A stretch of DNA of 64,000 nucleotides from an uncultured Chlorobiota bacterium. Lineage in GTDB: Bacteria > Bacteroidota > Bacteroidia > Bacteroidales > JAADGE01. Numbering within the stretch: the stretch's first letter is position 1; each line of letters opens with the position of its first letter. A model generated the notes under the pieces. The model did no database searches. It worked only from the letters and a program-made list of their open reading frames with translations, and was not told the DNA's origin. The DNA lies in contig CAMZKL010000016.1 of NCBI GenBank assembly GCA_947311255.1, positions 35,340 to 99,339 of the forward strand, in the 5' to 3' direction. The translations under genes and the position numbers were made by a program. Positions 38,756-48,050 of this stretch are shown here, piece by piece.

Positions 38756-39678
38756 TATTTTACTTTTATCATTTTTAAATTCCAAATAGTTTTTTCTTTA
38801 TCAAGTGCATGTGAGTATGATACATATAGTTTATTGTCAATTACATACTGGAAAGCACATGCATCATTATTTGAAAGTATCGGATTGTTTTTTGCTCTTT
38901 TGTAATTGCCGTCTATTTTATCGGAATAAAAGGCATTAGTAACCCATTTTCCGGATAGTTTTCCGGTGTCAAATTCTTCAACTAAAAGATAGTATGTATT
39001 GTTATAAAATGCTATTGAAGGAGCAGCAATGGTTTTTGATAAAGAAATTATGAATTTTGGTTTGCTGTCTTTAAGTTTTAAAATATTATTTGATTTTTTT
39101 ATGGCAATATTCCATTTTTTGTTTGTTTTTGCTCTTTCAGTACCGTTATAATAAAAGAGATAAAAATTATTGTCGTTTTTATTAAAATAAATAAAAGGGT
39201 TTTGGTTTTGTTTTCCTTTTTCAAAAGGCACAATAACTGTCTTATTGTTGAAGTCTGTTCCGTCTTTGCTTGTCTGCATTACAATTCTGCTGTCATAAGA
39301 TTTATTATATTCAGCATAAAACATATAAAAAGTTTCATTTGCAAAAATAACTGTCGGCCATCTGCAATTTTTATTTATTATTGGGTTGTGTTCATATTTT
39401 TCCCAATATTCTAAATCGTTGCTTCTGGCAAGACCGCTTTTTTTTACCAATGGATTTGTGTTGTTATAGTGGTCCAATCCGTAATATGCCCAATATTTAT
39501 ATCCGTCTTTATTGGCTTCAACAATTGAAAATGTGTGTACTTTATTTGCATCCCAATTGCATTTGTCTCCTTGTAAAATTACTGAATTCCAAACAATTGA
39601 CGGATATTCATTTTTTTGAGCAAATGTTTTAGCTCCGAATATTAAAAATATTAATAGACTTAATTTTAGGGTTTTCAT
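38755..39678 (-). CDS. Secreted five-bladed beta-propeller glycosidase (GH43/GH130-like)
   Basis: This 307-residue protein has a signal peptide (residues 1-20, ending TFAQK) and no lipobox. The repeated blade pattern of clan GH-F/GH43-type propellers is visible: GLARSNDLEYWEKYEHNPI, YMFYAEYNKSYDSRIVMQTSKDG, NPFIYFNKNDNNFYLFYYNG and YYLLVEEFDTG. I cannot assign the exact family or the catalytic acids from the sequence. A debranching or phosphorolytic role on the PUL glycan is possible. It follows the regulator gene and is translationally coupled to the SIS gene through a TAATG overlap. Confidence 0.7.
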   Translation of the reverse strand: MKTLKLSLLIFLIFGAKTFAQKNEYPSIVWNSVILQGDKCNWDANKVHTFSIVEANKDGYKYWAYYGLDHYNNTNPLVKKSGLARSNDLEYWEKYEHNPIINKNCRWPTVIFANETFYMFYAEYNKSYDSRIVMQTSKDGTDFNNKTVIVPFEKGKQNQNPFIYFNKNDNNFYLFYYNGTERAKTNKKWNIAIKKSNNILKLKDSKPKFIISLSKTIAAPSIAFYNNTYYLLVEEFDTGKLSGKWVTNAFYSDKIDGNYKRAKNNPILSNNDACAFQYVIDNKLYVSYSHALDKEKTIWNLKMIKVK

Positions 39679-39856
39679 TTGTATAAGTTTGTTTAATTAA
39701 TTCATTTTAAATAAGTTGCTTGTGCGTTCGTATTTATAACACTTGTGTTGTTTTTATATTGGAACATTTGCTTTTTTGCAAGTAATTTGTATGCCTGTTT
39801 ATAGTTATACCCTTGTGTGTCAAAATTTTGGAATGGGTATTTTATTTTATTAAAAT

Positions 39857-40639
39857 TTATACAGTTGTAATTTTCACTCCTAATTTTTCATACATTGATA
39901 ATTCGGTATCTGTCATTTTTTTTGTAGTTATTATTTTATCAAGTTTTTCAATTTTAGAGATTACTGCCAAACTACGTCTTCCGAATTTAGATTCATCTGC
40001 AAGCAAAATAATTTCGCCGGAAACATTTATCATTGTCTGTGTTGTGCTTGCTTCGTTTATGTTTGGAGTTGTTAATCCGTGTTCAAAATCAATTCCGTCT
40101 GTTCCTAAAAACAGTTTGCCGGAAGATAATCTTTTCAAAACGGTTTCTGCCAAGGGTCCGATTAGTGTTAATGTGTCTTTAAAAAGGTTACCTCCTGTTA
40201 AAATTACTTCAATATTTGAATTTATTAATTCAACTGCTATATTTAAAGCATTAGTAATAACAGTTATGTTTTTTTTGTTAAGTATTTCTTTTGCTAATAA
40301 ATTTGTGGTTGAACCGGAATCTAAAATTATTGTATCTCCTTCTTTAATCAACTTTGCAGCTTCTTTTACGATTCTTAATTTTTCATCAAGAAATATTTTT
40401 TCTTTTTCGGTAAGAGCTAAACCTCTAAATAACTGATTGTTTTTTATAGCTCCTCCGTGTGTTCTTTTTAAAGCTCCAGACTTTTCTAATACAGCTAAAT
40501 CTTTTCTGATGGTAACAGCTGTTGTATTGAATTTTTCAATAAGGTCATTTGTTGAAATCCTATTTTTTTTATCAAGAATTTTTAAAATTTCCTCTCTTCT
40601 TTCTTCTTGAAAAATGTTATTTTCACTTACATACTTCAC
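39857..40639 (-). CDS. DeoR/AgaR-family transcriptional repressor of PUL 1
   Basis: This 260-residue protein starts at GTG 40639, because no in-frame ATG fits the family start. An N-terminal helix-turn-helix (EERREEILKILDKKNRISTNDLIEKFNTTAVTIRKDLAVLEKSG, residues about 12-55) is followed by the DeoR sensor domain. That domain carries ILDSGSTTNLLAKEI (phosphosugar loop), ILTGG and the metal/ligand region FLGTDGID. DeoR-family proteins sense sugar phosphates such as glucosamine-6-P or galactosamine-6-P, which here would be made by the ROK kinase. A triple direct repeat of the TTTCGTTT type used by AgaR/GlpR relatives lies about 50 bp upstream, which implies autoregulation. It is the first gene of the PUL. 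Confidence 0.88.
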   Translation of the reverse strand: MKYVSENNIFQEERREEILKILDKKNRISTNDLIEKFNTTAVTIRKDLAVLEKSGALKRTHGGAIKNNQLFRGLALTEKEKIFLDEKLRIVKEAAKLIKEGDTIILDSGSTTNLLAKEILNKKNITVITNALNIAVELINSNIEVILTGGNLFKDTLTLIGPLAETVLKRLSSGKLFLGTDGIDFEHGLTTPNINEASTTQTMINVSGEIILLADESKFGRRSLAVISKIEKLDKIITTKKMTDTELSMYEKLGVKITTV

Positions 40640-40687
40640 TGCACTATCTTTTAGTTTTGCATTTAAAATAATTTACTAGTATTTAAG

Positions 40688-40715
40688 TTCGTTTACTTTC
40701 GTTTACTTTCGTTTT
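40688..40715. promoter_or_regulatory. DeoR-type operator: three 10-bp direct repeats
   Basis: The sequence GTTTACTTTC occurs twice head-to-tail (40691-40700, 40701-40710), preceded by TTC and followed by GTTTT. This gives three TTCGTTT cores spaced exactly 10 bp, on one face of the helix. Such repeats are the recognised site type for AgaR/GlpR-like DeoR proteins. The adjacent gene encodes one. Confidence 0.75.
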
Positions 40716-40716
40716 G

Positions 40717-40724
40717 CAATTATA
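40717..40724 (-). promoter_or_regulatory. Possible -7 box of the PUL 1 regulator promoter
   Basis: The minus strand reads TATAATTG followed by C, one base off TAnnTTTG. It lies immediately upstream of the operator repeats, so a bound repressor would cover the transcription start. Confidence 0.4.
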
Positions 40725-41210
40725 GGACATTTTTTTAATTTTACAAAACAAAATGTTGTATAACATAATTTTTTGTGTTATGATATTTTTTAATAGCATT
40801 TATAGATGTACAACTAATTTTATAGATATGTTTTACTTTATTGCCGCTAAGTTCAGATTTTATTATTTCACTTAATTTTTAACTTAACCCAATATCTACA
40901 CAAGGAGTATTCTTCCTTTTTATGAAGCATTTTGTCATTTTATGTATTTATATACAAGTTCATTCTTTTTTACTCATCTTAGAAAAGAACTTTTAAATAA
41001 TACGTATTAATTATCTCATATTCAGACAACAATAAAGATTAAAAAAAAAGAAACTTAATACTTAGGAAATTTGGAAATACTTAAAATTTACAGTATTATA
41101 ATATGTTTATATTCAATAAATTATAAGTTGCAAATATTGATTTTATATTTGAGAAAAGAATTTAAATTCTAATAATTAGATTTTTAAAATAATTTATTAG
41201 TTTGCCATGC

Positions 41211-42011
41211 TTAATTTTTTATTATTTTAAAGTAGTTTTCAGAAATTATTTTTAATATTTCATTATTTGTTGAAAAATGTGTTGTATTTATTTGATTTAC
41301 AGCTAAAACACCAATTGATGTCCCTGTTATAAATGCGGCATCAAAGTTTGCTATTTCTTTCAAGAAAATATCTTTTTCTAGAACTTTAATATTTTTTTTG
41401 TTGCAAATTTTAAATATAAAATCTCGTGTTATTCCTTTTAAAACATCTCTTGATTTTGGAGTTGTAAGTTTGTTATTTTTAATGAAAAATATATTTGACT
41501 TACTGCATTCCGTAATTTTATTATTTTTAGATATTAATAATGTTTCAAAGACATTTTTGTTTTTTGTATTAGATTTAAGAAACTCTCTGAGTTTATAGTT
41601 TATTACTTTTGCATTTGGGTCTATACGTTCAATTTTTTTAGAAATAATTTTCACTCCGTATTCGTAAACATCAGCTTTAGGTTCAATGTTTTGTAGAAAG
41701 AAACAAATTAATGTATTTTTTCTACCATAAAATCTTATTACAAACTTTAACCTACCATTTTTAATTTTATTGATTTCAATAAGTTTTAAAACTTGTTTTT
41801 TTACCTCTTTATCAGAAATTGAAATTTTTAAATTTTTAATTTCTGCAGATTGATGGAATCTTTTTAAATGCTCATCAAAAAAAAGAGGAGAATAATTTGA
41901 AATTTTAATAACTTCATAAATTGAGATTCCTTTTTCCAATTCTGAAATTTGAAAATCTTTTACAGGAATCTTTTTTCCATCAACTATAAAATAATTTGCT
42001 ATACAAGGCAT
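41211..42011 (-). CDS. Class IV aminotransferase (branched-chain/aminodeoxychorismate-lyase type)
   Basis: This 266-residue PLP enzyme of fold type IV has its Schiff-base Lys at 140 (KVINYKLRE), with Glu168 in ITECSKSNIFF. GVLAVNQI and the phosphate-binding VLKGITR (about 190-196) follow. The family includes branched-chain amino acid aminotransferase, D-amino acid aminotransferase and 4-amino-4-deoxychorismate lyase (PabC). The short length (about 265) fits PabC or the D-amino acid type better than IlvE (about 300+). No pabB lies nearby, so the substrate is left open. It is divergent from lptB. Confidence 0.8.
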   Translation of the reverse strand: MPCIANYFIVDGKKIPVKDFQISELEKGISIYEVIKISNYSPLFFDEHLKRFHQSAEIKNLKISISDKEVKKQVLKLIEINKIKNGRLKFVIRFYGRKNTLICFFLQNIEPKADVYEYGVKIISKKIERIDPNAKVINYKLREFLKSNTKNKNVFETLLISKNNKITECSKSNIFFIKNNKLTTPKSRDVLKGITRDFIFKICNKKNIKVLEKDIFLKEIANFDAAFITGTSIGVLAVNQINTTHFSTNNEILKIISENYFKIIKN

Positions 42012-42124
42012 AATTTATTGTAATTTAATGCAAAATAAAATATAAATTCGTAAAAATTGTTAAATTTGAGAAAATTAAAGAAATCTTTAATATTTTTATG
42101 CTTTTAATCTTCAAAAACTTATAG

Positions 42125-42847
42125 ATGAAGTTATATACTGATAAAGTTGTGAAAAGATACGGTAAAAGAACCGTAGTAAAAGGCATTTCCTTAGATGTTA
42201 ACAAAGGTGAAATAGTTGGGTTACTAGGGCCTAATGGAGCTGGAAAAACTACAACTTTTTACATGATTGTCGGTTTTATAAGACCAAATGAAGGGAATGT
42301 TTTTTTAGACAATATAAATATTACAAAATTACCAATGTATAAAAGGGCAAAGATGGGTATTGGTTATTTGCCACAAGAAGCATCCGTTTTTAGAAATTTA
42401 TCTGTTGAAAATAATATAAAAAGTGTTCTTGAAATGACAAAAATGTCAAGAAAAGAACAAAAAATACAAACTGAAAGGTTAATTGAAGAATTTGGACTAG
42501 ATCATATTCGTAAAAGTAAAGGAATTCAGCTATCTGGAGGAGAAAGAAGAAGAACCGAAATTGCAAGAGCACTCGCAATTAATCCTGCTTTTATTCTTTT
42601 AGACGAACCCTTTGCAGGTGTTGATCCTATTGCTGTTGAAGATATACAATCAATTGTAAGAACATTGAAGGAAAAAAATATTGGAGTGCTAATTACCGAT
42701 CACAATGTTCATGAAACTCTCAGGATAACAGATAGATCTTATTTGCTTTACGAAGGCAATATTTTAGAAGCCGGAACAGCGGAAGATTTAGCATCTAATC
42801 CTGAAGTAAGAGAAAAGTATTTAGGAAAGAATTTTGAATTAAGATAA
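42125..42847 (+). CDS. lptB: LPS export ABC transporter ATPase LptB
   Basis: This 240-residue ATPase powers lipopolysaccharide transport from the inner to the outer membrane with LptFG. Walker A is GPNGAGKTT (residues about 37-45), the Q-loop is [13 protein letters not shown], the signature is [15 protein letters not shown], Walker B is [13 protein letters not shown], and the switch His is in [15 protein letters not shown]. The [12 protein letters not shown] and [11 protein letters not shown] sequences are specific to LptB. Length is standard. A TAAATTTG box at 42061-42068 lies about 60 bases upstream. A strong terminator follows, so it is probably monocistronic. Confidence 0.96.
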   Translation: MKLYTDKVVKRYGKRTVVKGISLDVNKGEIVGLLGPNGAGKTTTFYMIVGFIRPNEGNVFLDNINITKLPMYKRAKMGIGYLPQEASVFRNLSVENNIKSVLEMTKMSRKEQKIQTERLIEEFGLDHIRKSKGIQLSGGERRRTEIARALAINPAFILLDEPFAGVDPIAVEDIQSIVRTLKEKNIGVLITDHNVHETLRITDRSYLLYEGNILEAGTAEDLASNPEVREKYLGKNFELR

Positions 42848-42850
42848 TTT

Positions 42851-42896
42851 AAAAGAGTTCAATTTTTAAAAATGAAAATGAACTCTTTTTTTTTAA
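42851..42896 (+). terminator. Intrinsic terminator after lptB
   Basis: AAAAGAGTTCA (42851-42861) pairs with TGAACTCTTTT (42879-42889) around a 17-base loop, followed by a T run. It lies between convergent genes and may also act on the minus strand. Confidence 0.85.
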
Positions 42897-42908
42897 GTAT
42901 GACTTTTT

Positions 42909-44636
42909 TTAAATACCTAAATCAGTTTTTATTTCTTCAATCTTTACTTCAAGCATAGAATTAATTTCTTCAAATTTATCTTTACAACATAAATTAGATT
43001 TTAATCCTATATAAAACTTTATTTTTGGTTCAGTTCCAGAAGGTCTTACTGTAATTTTATAACCATCTTCGGTAAAGAATTGAATAACATTAGATTTTGG
43101 AAGATTTATGGTTTCAACTGTGTCTGTTACAATGTTTTTAGATTGTTGTAAAAAATAATCTTTAACTTTTGTGATTTTTGAAGCTGCAATAGTTTTTGGA
43201 GCGTTTTTTCTAAAATTATCCATCATTGCTCTAATTTCCTCATTTCCCTTTTTCCCTTTTTTAACAAGGTTTACTAATACTTCTTTATATAAGCCAAACT
43301 CAATATAAATATCAATAAGCATTTCATAAAAAGATTTTCCTTGTTCTTTTGCCCAAACAGCGGCTTCGGAAATGAGTGCTGCGGACATAACAGCATCTTT
43401 GTCTCTTACAAACTCTCCAGCTAAATATCCATAACTCTCTTCGCCCCCGCCAATGAATAATTTTTTACCTTCGTTTTCTTTAATTATTTCAGCAATAAAT
43501 TTAAAACCTGTTAAAGTATCAAAATACTCAATATTAAATTTGCGAGCAATATCTGCAAGTAATTCAGAGGTTACAATTGTTTTTACAATGTATTCATTCC
43601 CTTTTATTAAATTTCTGTCAATTTTTGATTTTATAAGAAAATAAATTAATACTGATGCGGTTTGATTTCCGTTTAATAGTATAAAATTGTTTTTTAAGTC
43701 TTTAACTGCAATTCCTACACGGTCTGCATCAGGGTCAGTTGCTAAAACTAAATCTGCATCTACTTCTTTTGCTTTTTGAATAGCCATTTCAAGGGCTTCT
43801 GCATTTTCCGGATTTGGAGAAATTACAGTAGGGAAGTTACCGTCAACAATATCTTGTTCTGGAATATTAAAAATGTTTTTAAAACCGAATGCTCTCAAAG
43901 TTTCGGGAACAAGTTTAACTCCTGTGCCATGGATAGGAGTGTAAACAATTTTAAAATCATCATGTTTTTCAATAATATCTTTAGAAACAGATAAAGTTTT
44001 TAGTTTGTTTAAATATAAGGTGTCAAAATCTTCTCCAAGACTAATTATATTTCTTTTTATACTTTCAAATTTTATATCATCCACATTTGTAATCTTATTA
44101 ACTTCGGATATAATGTTTTTATCATGAGGTGCAACAACTTGTCCGCCATCATCCCAGTATGCTTTGTAGCCATTATATTCTTTTGGGTTATGTGAAGCAG
44201 TTATAACAACACCACTTTGGCAATTAAAATGTCGCATTGCAAAAGATAATTCTGGGGTAGGTCTTAAACTTTCAAATAAATAAACCTTAAAACCATTTGC
44301 AGAAAAGATGTCTGCTGTAAGTTCTGCAAAATATCTGCTGTTGTTTCTGTTGTCATGGGCAACAGCAACTTTTATTTGTTTTAGATTAGAGAAGTTTTTA
44401 ATAATATAGTTACTTAAGCCTTGAGTTGCTGCTCCAATAGTATATTTATTAACTCTATTGGTGCCAACTCCCATAATACCTCGCAAACCACCAGTTCCAA
44501 ATTCTAAATTTTTATAAAAAGCGTCTTCTAATTCTGTAGGGTTGTTTTCAATAAGTTTTTTAACTTCTTTTTTAGTCGCATCGTCATATTTTCCATTAAG
44601 CCAAATTTCAGCTTTTTGTAATATGTTATTTTTCAT
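42909..44636 (-). CDS. Phosphohexomutase (phosphoglucomutase/phosphomannomutase)
   Basis: This 575-residue alpha-D-phosphohexomutase interconverts hexose-1- and hexose-6-phosphates in the cytoplasm. It has the family start FGTGGLRGIMGVGTNRVN (about residues 46-63) and the active-site phosphoserine Ser148 in ITASHNPKEYNGYK. The metal loop is ATDPDADRVGIA, the sugar loop is GGGEESYGYL, and the phosphate-binding VRPSGTEPKIKFY is near the C-terminus. Length fits the long PgcA-type enzymes. It is convergent with lptB and has no operon partners. Confidence 0.93.
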   Translation of the reverse strand: MKNNILQKAEIWLNGKYDDATKKEVKKLIENNPTELEDAFYKNLEFGTGGLRGIMGVGTNRVNKYTIGAATQGLSNYIIKNFSNLKQIKVAVAHDNRNNSRYFAELTADIFSANGFKVYLFESLRPTPELSFAMRHFNCQSGVVITASHNPKEYNGYKAYWDDGGQVVAPHDKNIISEVNKITNVDDIKFESIKRNIISLGEDFDTLYLNKLKTLSVSKDIIEKHDDFKIVYTPIHGTGVKLVPETLRAFGFKNIFNIPEQDIVDGNFPTVISPNPENAEALEMAIQKAKEVDADLVLATDPDADRVGIAVKDLKNNFILLNGNQTASVLIYFLIKSKIDRNLIKGNEYIVKTIVTSELLADIARKFNIEYFDTLTGFKFIAEIIKENEGKKLFIGGGEESYGYLAGEFVRDKDAVMSAALISEAAVWAKEQGKSFYEMLIDIYIEFGLYKEVLVNLVKKGKKGNEEIRAMMDNFRKNAPKTIAASKITKVKDYFLQQSKNIVTDTVETINLPKSNVIQFFTEDGYKITVRPSGTEPKIKFYIGLKSNLCCKDKFEEINSMLEVKIEEIKTDLGI

Positions 44637-44853
44637 ATTTTCTTAAATTTTAAAATTTATGTAAAAATGCTTATTTTTTTTAATAAAAAAAAACATCTCA
44701 TTTTAATTCTTTATAATAATATGTAATTTGTTTATTACCAGTTAGATATAAATATTATTAACAATAATTAACATTTATTGCAATTCTATATTGCTGAATT
44801 TTAGATAGTTGCAGATATTTTGAAAAAATATTTGAAAATTAAATCATTTTGAG

Positions 44854-44885
44854 TTTGTAAGAATGTTATTTTTTTGTTAAGTTTG
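44854..44885 (+). promoter_or_regulatory. Near-consensus Bacteroidota promoter for SusCD operon 2
   Basis: TTTG (44854-44857) and TAAGTTTG (44878-44885) are separated by 20 bases, matching the Bacteroides housekeeping consensus TTTG-N19-21-TAnnTTTG. The start of susC at 44930 lies about 45 bases downstream. Confidence 0.65.
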
Positions 44886-44929
44886 TGGGATAAAAATGAA
44901 TTTAATTGTTAACTAAAAATTGTTTGTTT

Positions 44930-47900
44930 ATGAAAAAACTAATGCTATTACTGGCATTCTTCTCAATTGTAGGAATGCAAGTTTATGCTCAAAAAACGGT
45001 AACAGGTACAGTTATTGATGACTCAGGAGAAGGTGTTCCCGGAGTTAGTGTACTTGTAAAAGGAACAACAGTAGGTACGATGACTCTTGGTGATGGTACG
45101 TACTCCGTAGAAGTTCCTGATGGATCTAACACTTTAGTATTTTCATACATTGGTATGGAAACTCAAGAAGTTGCAATTTCCGGAAATGTTATGAATGTTA
45201 CATTAAGTGCATCAAGTGAAGATATTGATGAAGTTGTTGTAACAGCTTACGGTATTGTAAGAGAAAAACGTGAAACTACCTATCAAACTGAAAAAGTTTC
45301 TAGTGAAGAACTTATGACTAGTGCACCTACAAGAGCTGCTGCTGGTTTAGTAGGTAAAGTTGCCGGTATGCAGGTTAATCTTCAAGATAATGGAGTTAAG
45401 CCTAATGCGCAAATTCTTTTAAGAGGTTTAAGATCTGTAAGTGGAAATAATGAAGCACTTGTTGTAATTGATGGTTCAATTTCTTCTATGAGTGCATACA
45501 ATGACCTAAATCCAAATGACATTGAAAGTCAAAACATTCTTAAAGGAGCAAATGCTGCTGCCCTTTATGGTTCTAATGCAGCAAATGGTGCTTTAATTGT
45601 TGTTACAAAAAAAGGAACTTTATCTGAAAAACTTACTGTTGGTTTAAATTCATCAGTTACGTTTGAAAAAGTTGCTTATATGCCAGATTTTCAAGATCAA
45701 TATGGTACTGGTTGGGCTGGTGCTTATGACAATGTTGAGAATACAAACTGGGGACCACGTTTTGACGGAACTCTTCGTCAAATTGGACCAACATTCCCTG
45801 CAGGCCATGCATTAACTACTCAAATGGTTCCTTATGCTCCTGTTAAAGATAATCTTAAAGATTTTTTCCAAACAGGTAATACTATCATTAATGATATTTA
45901 TTTAAAAGGTGGTAATGAAACAAGTACATATTATTTATCTGTTGGAGACCAAAGAACAAAAGGTATTGTTTTAGATGACTCTTACAGAAGAAATACAATA
46001 AGAGTTAATGCTTCAAAAACTATTGATAAAGTTGTTTTAAGTTCAAATATCAGTTTCTTAAATGACAAGGTTGATGTTGTTGGTGATAATATAGGAGATC
46101 AAGATAGACCTTTATATTGGTTTGTTTTAAATACATCTGCAAATATTCCTTTATCAACTTACAAAGACTGGGAAAATCCTAAGAGTTATGCATATGCTGA
46201 TAATTATTATAATGCATATTACCAAAACCCATATTGGGCAATAGGGACTAACAGAAATATTGATTACTCCAACAGATTTAATGGAACTTTTAATGTTAAA
46301 TATGATGTTTTTGATTGGTTAGTTTTTAATACTAATTTTAATGTTAATAATTCTTGGGGAACTGGTAAAGATTGGAGAGCATCACAAGCCTATGATGCAA
46401 CTCTACAACCATCTCATTCTTATGTAAGCTCTAAAGTTGAAGATTTTGAATTTCAAGATTCAAGATATAACTTAAATGCAATATTTTCTTCCAATAATAA
46501 TTTAACTGATATGATTTCTTTAAAAGTTAATTTAGGAGCTGCAACTGATTCAAGAAAATACAGAGAAAGTACTATTACTGCAAACAATCTTAGTATAGAA
46601 GGTTTTTATGATGTTTCTAACGGAACAGGATCACCTGTAATTAATGTTAATCAATCACAAAGAAGAGGAATTGGTGTTTTTGGAGATATGACTTTAGGTT
46701 ATGGAAATTTTATTTTCCTATATGCTTCTGGAAGACAAGATTGGACTTCAACATTACCTGTTGATAATAACAGTTATTTTTATCCTTCTGTTGGTCTTTC
46801 TTTTGTTGCAACTGATGCAATATCTGCATTGAAAAATAATAGTATTTTATCCGATGCAAGATTTACAGTAAGTAATTCAACCGTATATTCTTCTTTCAGA
46901 CCATATTTGACTAATGAATCATATAGTCAAGCCGGAGGTTTTCCTTATGGAGATGTGAACGGATTTGATTTGTCAAGAACAGCTATTGATCCAAACATTA
47001 AAAAAGAAAAACTAAATACAACTGAAATTGGTATGAATTTATCATTTTTAAAAGACAGAATTAGTTTAGCTACTTCGTATTATATGACTAAAACAACCGA
47101 TTTAATTACTTACACAACTCCTTCAACAACATCTGGTGCAACAAGAGTTCTTACAAATATTGGAGAATTACAAGGTAAAGGTGTTGAATTAACTCTTGGT
47201 GCAACTGTATTAGATATGAAAGGATTCAAATGGCAATTAAATGCTAATTATACATCAAATTCCTCAAAAATAATTTCTATCAAAGATGATTTGGATGAAA
47301 TTAGTATTTGGAGTACTGATTCTTGGGGTGTATATGCTGTGAAAGGTGAAGAATTCCCTCAAATTAAAGCAAATACCTATAAAATGCATGATGGCAAATT
47401 TATTATTAACCCATCTACTGGATATCCAATTCAAGAAGAAGGTGTTCATAATATGGGAAGAACAACTCCTAAATATATAGCTGCCTTAACTTCAATATTT
47501 ACATATAAAGGCTTTTCTCTTTCAGCAACTGGAGATTACAGAACAGGACATGTATATTACGAGCAAGGATCTGATGTAATGGAATTTACAGGAAGATCTG
47601 TTGCAAGTGTTTCTGCAAACCGACAAGATTTTGTAATTCCTAATTCTGTTTACGAAACAAGTCCTGGAGTTTTTGTTGAAAATACAAATATTCAGGTACA
47701 AGGTGGAGATATGAATTATTGGAAAGATATTTATAATCAAGTGAAATCTAATTATATAAAAGATGCAAGTGCTCTTAAAATTAGAGAATTAACTTTCTCG
47801 TATGAACTTCCAAAGAAATTTGTAAAGAAAGCAAAATTAGAAAAATTAAAAATTGGTTTTGTAACAAGAAATCTTAAAACTTGGTTGCCCGCAGATAACA

Positions 47901-48037
47901 GATTCTCTGATCCTGAGTTTAAAAATCAGGTTTCAAGAGGAGGAAGTACTACACCTGCGAATGCTATTGGTATTGGTGGATATATGCAATCTCCTCCAAC
48001 TTGGTCATACGGATTTAATCTTAATATTGAATTTTAA
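44930..48037 (+). CDS. SusC/RagA TonB-linked outer-membrane transporter (operon 2)
   Basis: I choose ATG 44930 (MKKLMLLLAFF), because the upstream TTG at 44906 would add eight residues and bury the signal peptide. The 1035-residue protein has a signal peptide ending VYAQK and a carboxypeptidase-regulatory-like domain (about 25-95). The SusC signature DEVVVTAYGIVREKRET follows, then the plug (LLRGLRSVSGNNEALVVIDG, ILKGANAAALYGSNAANGALIVV), and the barrel ends NIEF. The VREKRE segment differs from the GYGTQKK motif in the PUL 1 SusC, so the two belong to different branches. It is first in a four-gene operon with a strong promoter and no enzymes. The substrate could be peptides or glycans. Confidence 0.95.
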   Translation: MKKLMLLLAFFSIVGMQVYAQKTVTGTVIDDSGEGVPGVSVLVKGTTVGTMTLGDGTYSVEVPDGSNTLVFSYIGMETQEVAISGNVMNVTLSASSEDIDEVVVTAYGIVREKRETTYQTEKVSSEELMTSAPTRAAAGLVGKVAGMQVNLQDNGVKPNAQILLRGLRSVSGNNEALVVIDGSISSMSAYNDLNPNDIESQNILKGANAAALYGSNAANGALIVVTKKGTLSEKLTVGLNSSVTFEKVAYMPDFQDQYGTGWAGAYDNVENTNWGPRFDGTLRQIGPTFPAGHALTTQMVPYAPVKDNLKDFFQTGNTIINDIYLKGGNETSTYYLSVGDQRTKGIVLDDSYRRNTIRVNASKTIDKVVLSSNISFLNDKVDVVGDNIGDQDRPLYWFVLNTSANIPLSTYKDWENPKSYAYADNYYNAYYQNPYWAIGTNRNIDYSNRFNGTFNVKYDVFDWLVFNTNFNVNNSWGTGKDWRASQAYDATLQPSHSYVSSKVEDFEFQDSRYNLNAIFSSNNNLTDMISLKVNLGAATDSRKYRESTITANNLSIEGFYDVSNGTGSPVINVNQSQRRGIGVFGDMTLGYGNFIFLYASGRQDWTSTLPVDNNSYFYPSVGLSFVATDAISALKNNSILSDARFTVSNSTVYSSFRPYLTNESYSQAGGFPYGDVNGFDLSRTAIDPNIKKEKLNTTEIGMNLSFLKDRISLATSYYMTKTTDLITYTTPSTTSGATRVLTNIGELQGKGVELTLGATVLDMKGFKWQLNANYTSNSSKIISIKDDLDEISIWSTDSWGVYAVKGEEFPQIKANTYKMHDGKFIINPSTGYPIQEEGVHNMGRTTPKYIAALTSIFTYKGFSLSATGDYRTGHVYYEQGSDVMEFTGRSVASVSANRQDFVIPNSVYETSPGVFVENTNIQVQGGDMNYWKDIYNQVKSNYIKDASALKIRELTFSYELPKKFVKKAKLEKLKIGFVTRNLKTWLPADNRFSDPEFKNQVSRGGSTTPANAIGIGGYMQSPPTWSYGFNLNIEF

Positions 48038-48050
48038 AACTATATAAAAT

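Larger units (their letters stand above)
40640..41210. other. 571-bp AT-rich intergenic region upstream of the PUL regulator
   Basis: Apart from the operator and promoter at 40688-40724, I see no ORF, tRNA or convincing hairpin here. It separates the PUL from the aminotransferase gene, which is on the same strand. Confidence 0.5.

Noticed and set aside
39738-39749. AACAC-TT-GTGTT inverted repeat upstream of the propeller glycosidase gene as a second operator
   Set aside because: The arms are only 5 bp, it bears no resemblance to the TTTCGTTT operator, and nothing else supports a regulatory role.
39813-40436. 207-codon plus-strand ORF opposite the DeoR gene
   Set aside because: It is antisense to a clear DeoR-family CDS, has no recognisable domain and mirrors the codon pattern of the real gene.
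44906-44929. TTG start for the second SusC
   Set aside because: It would add eight residues ahead of a perfect signal peptide that begins at ATG 44930.
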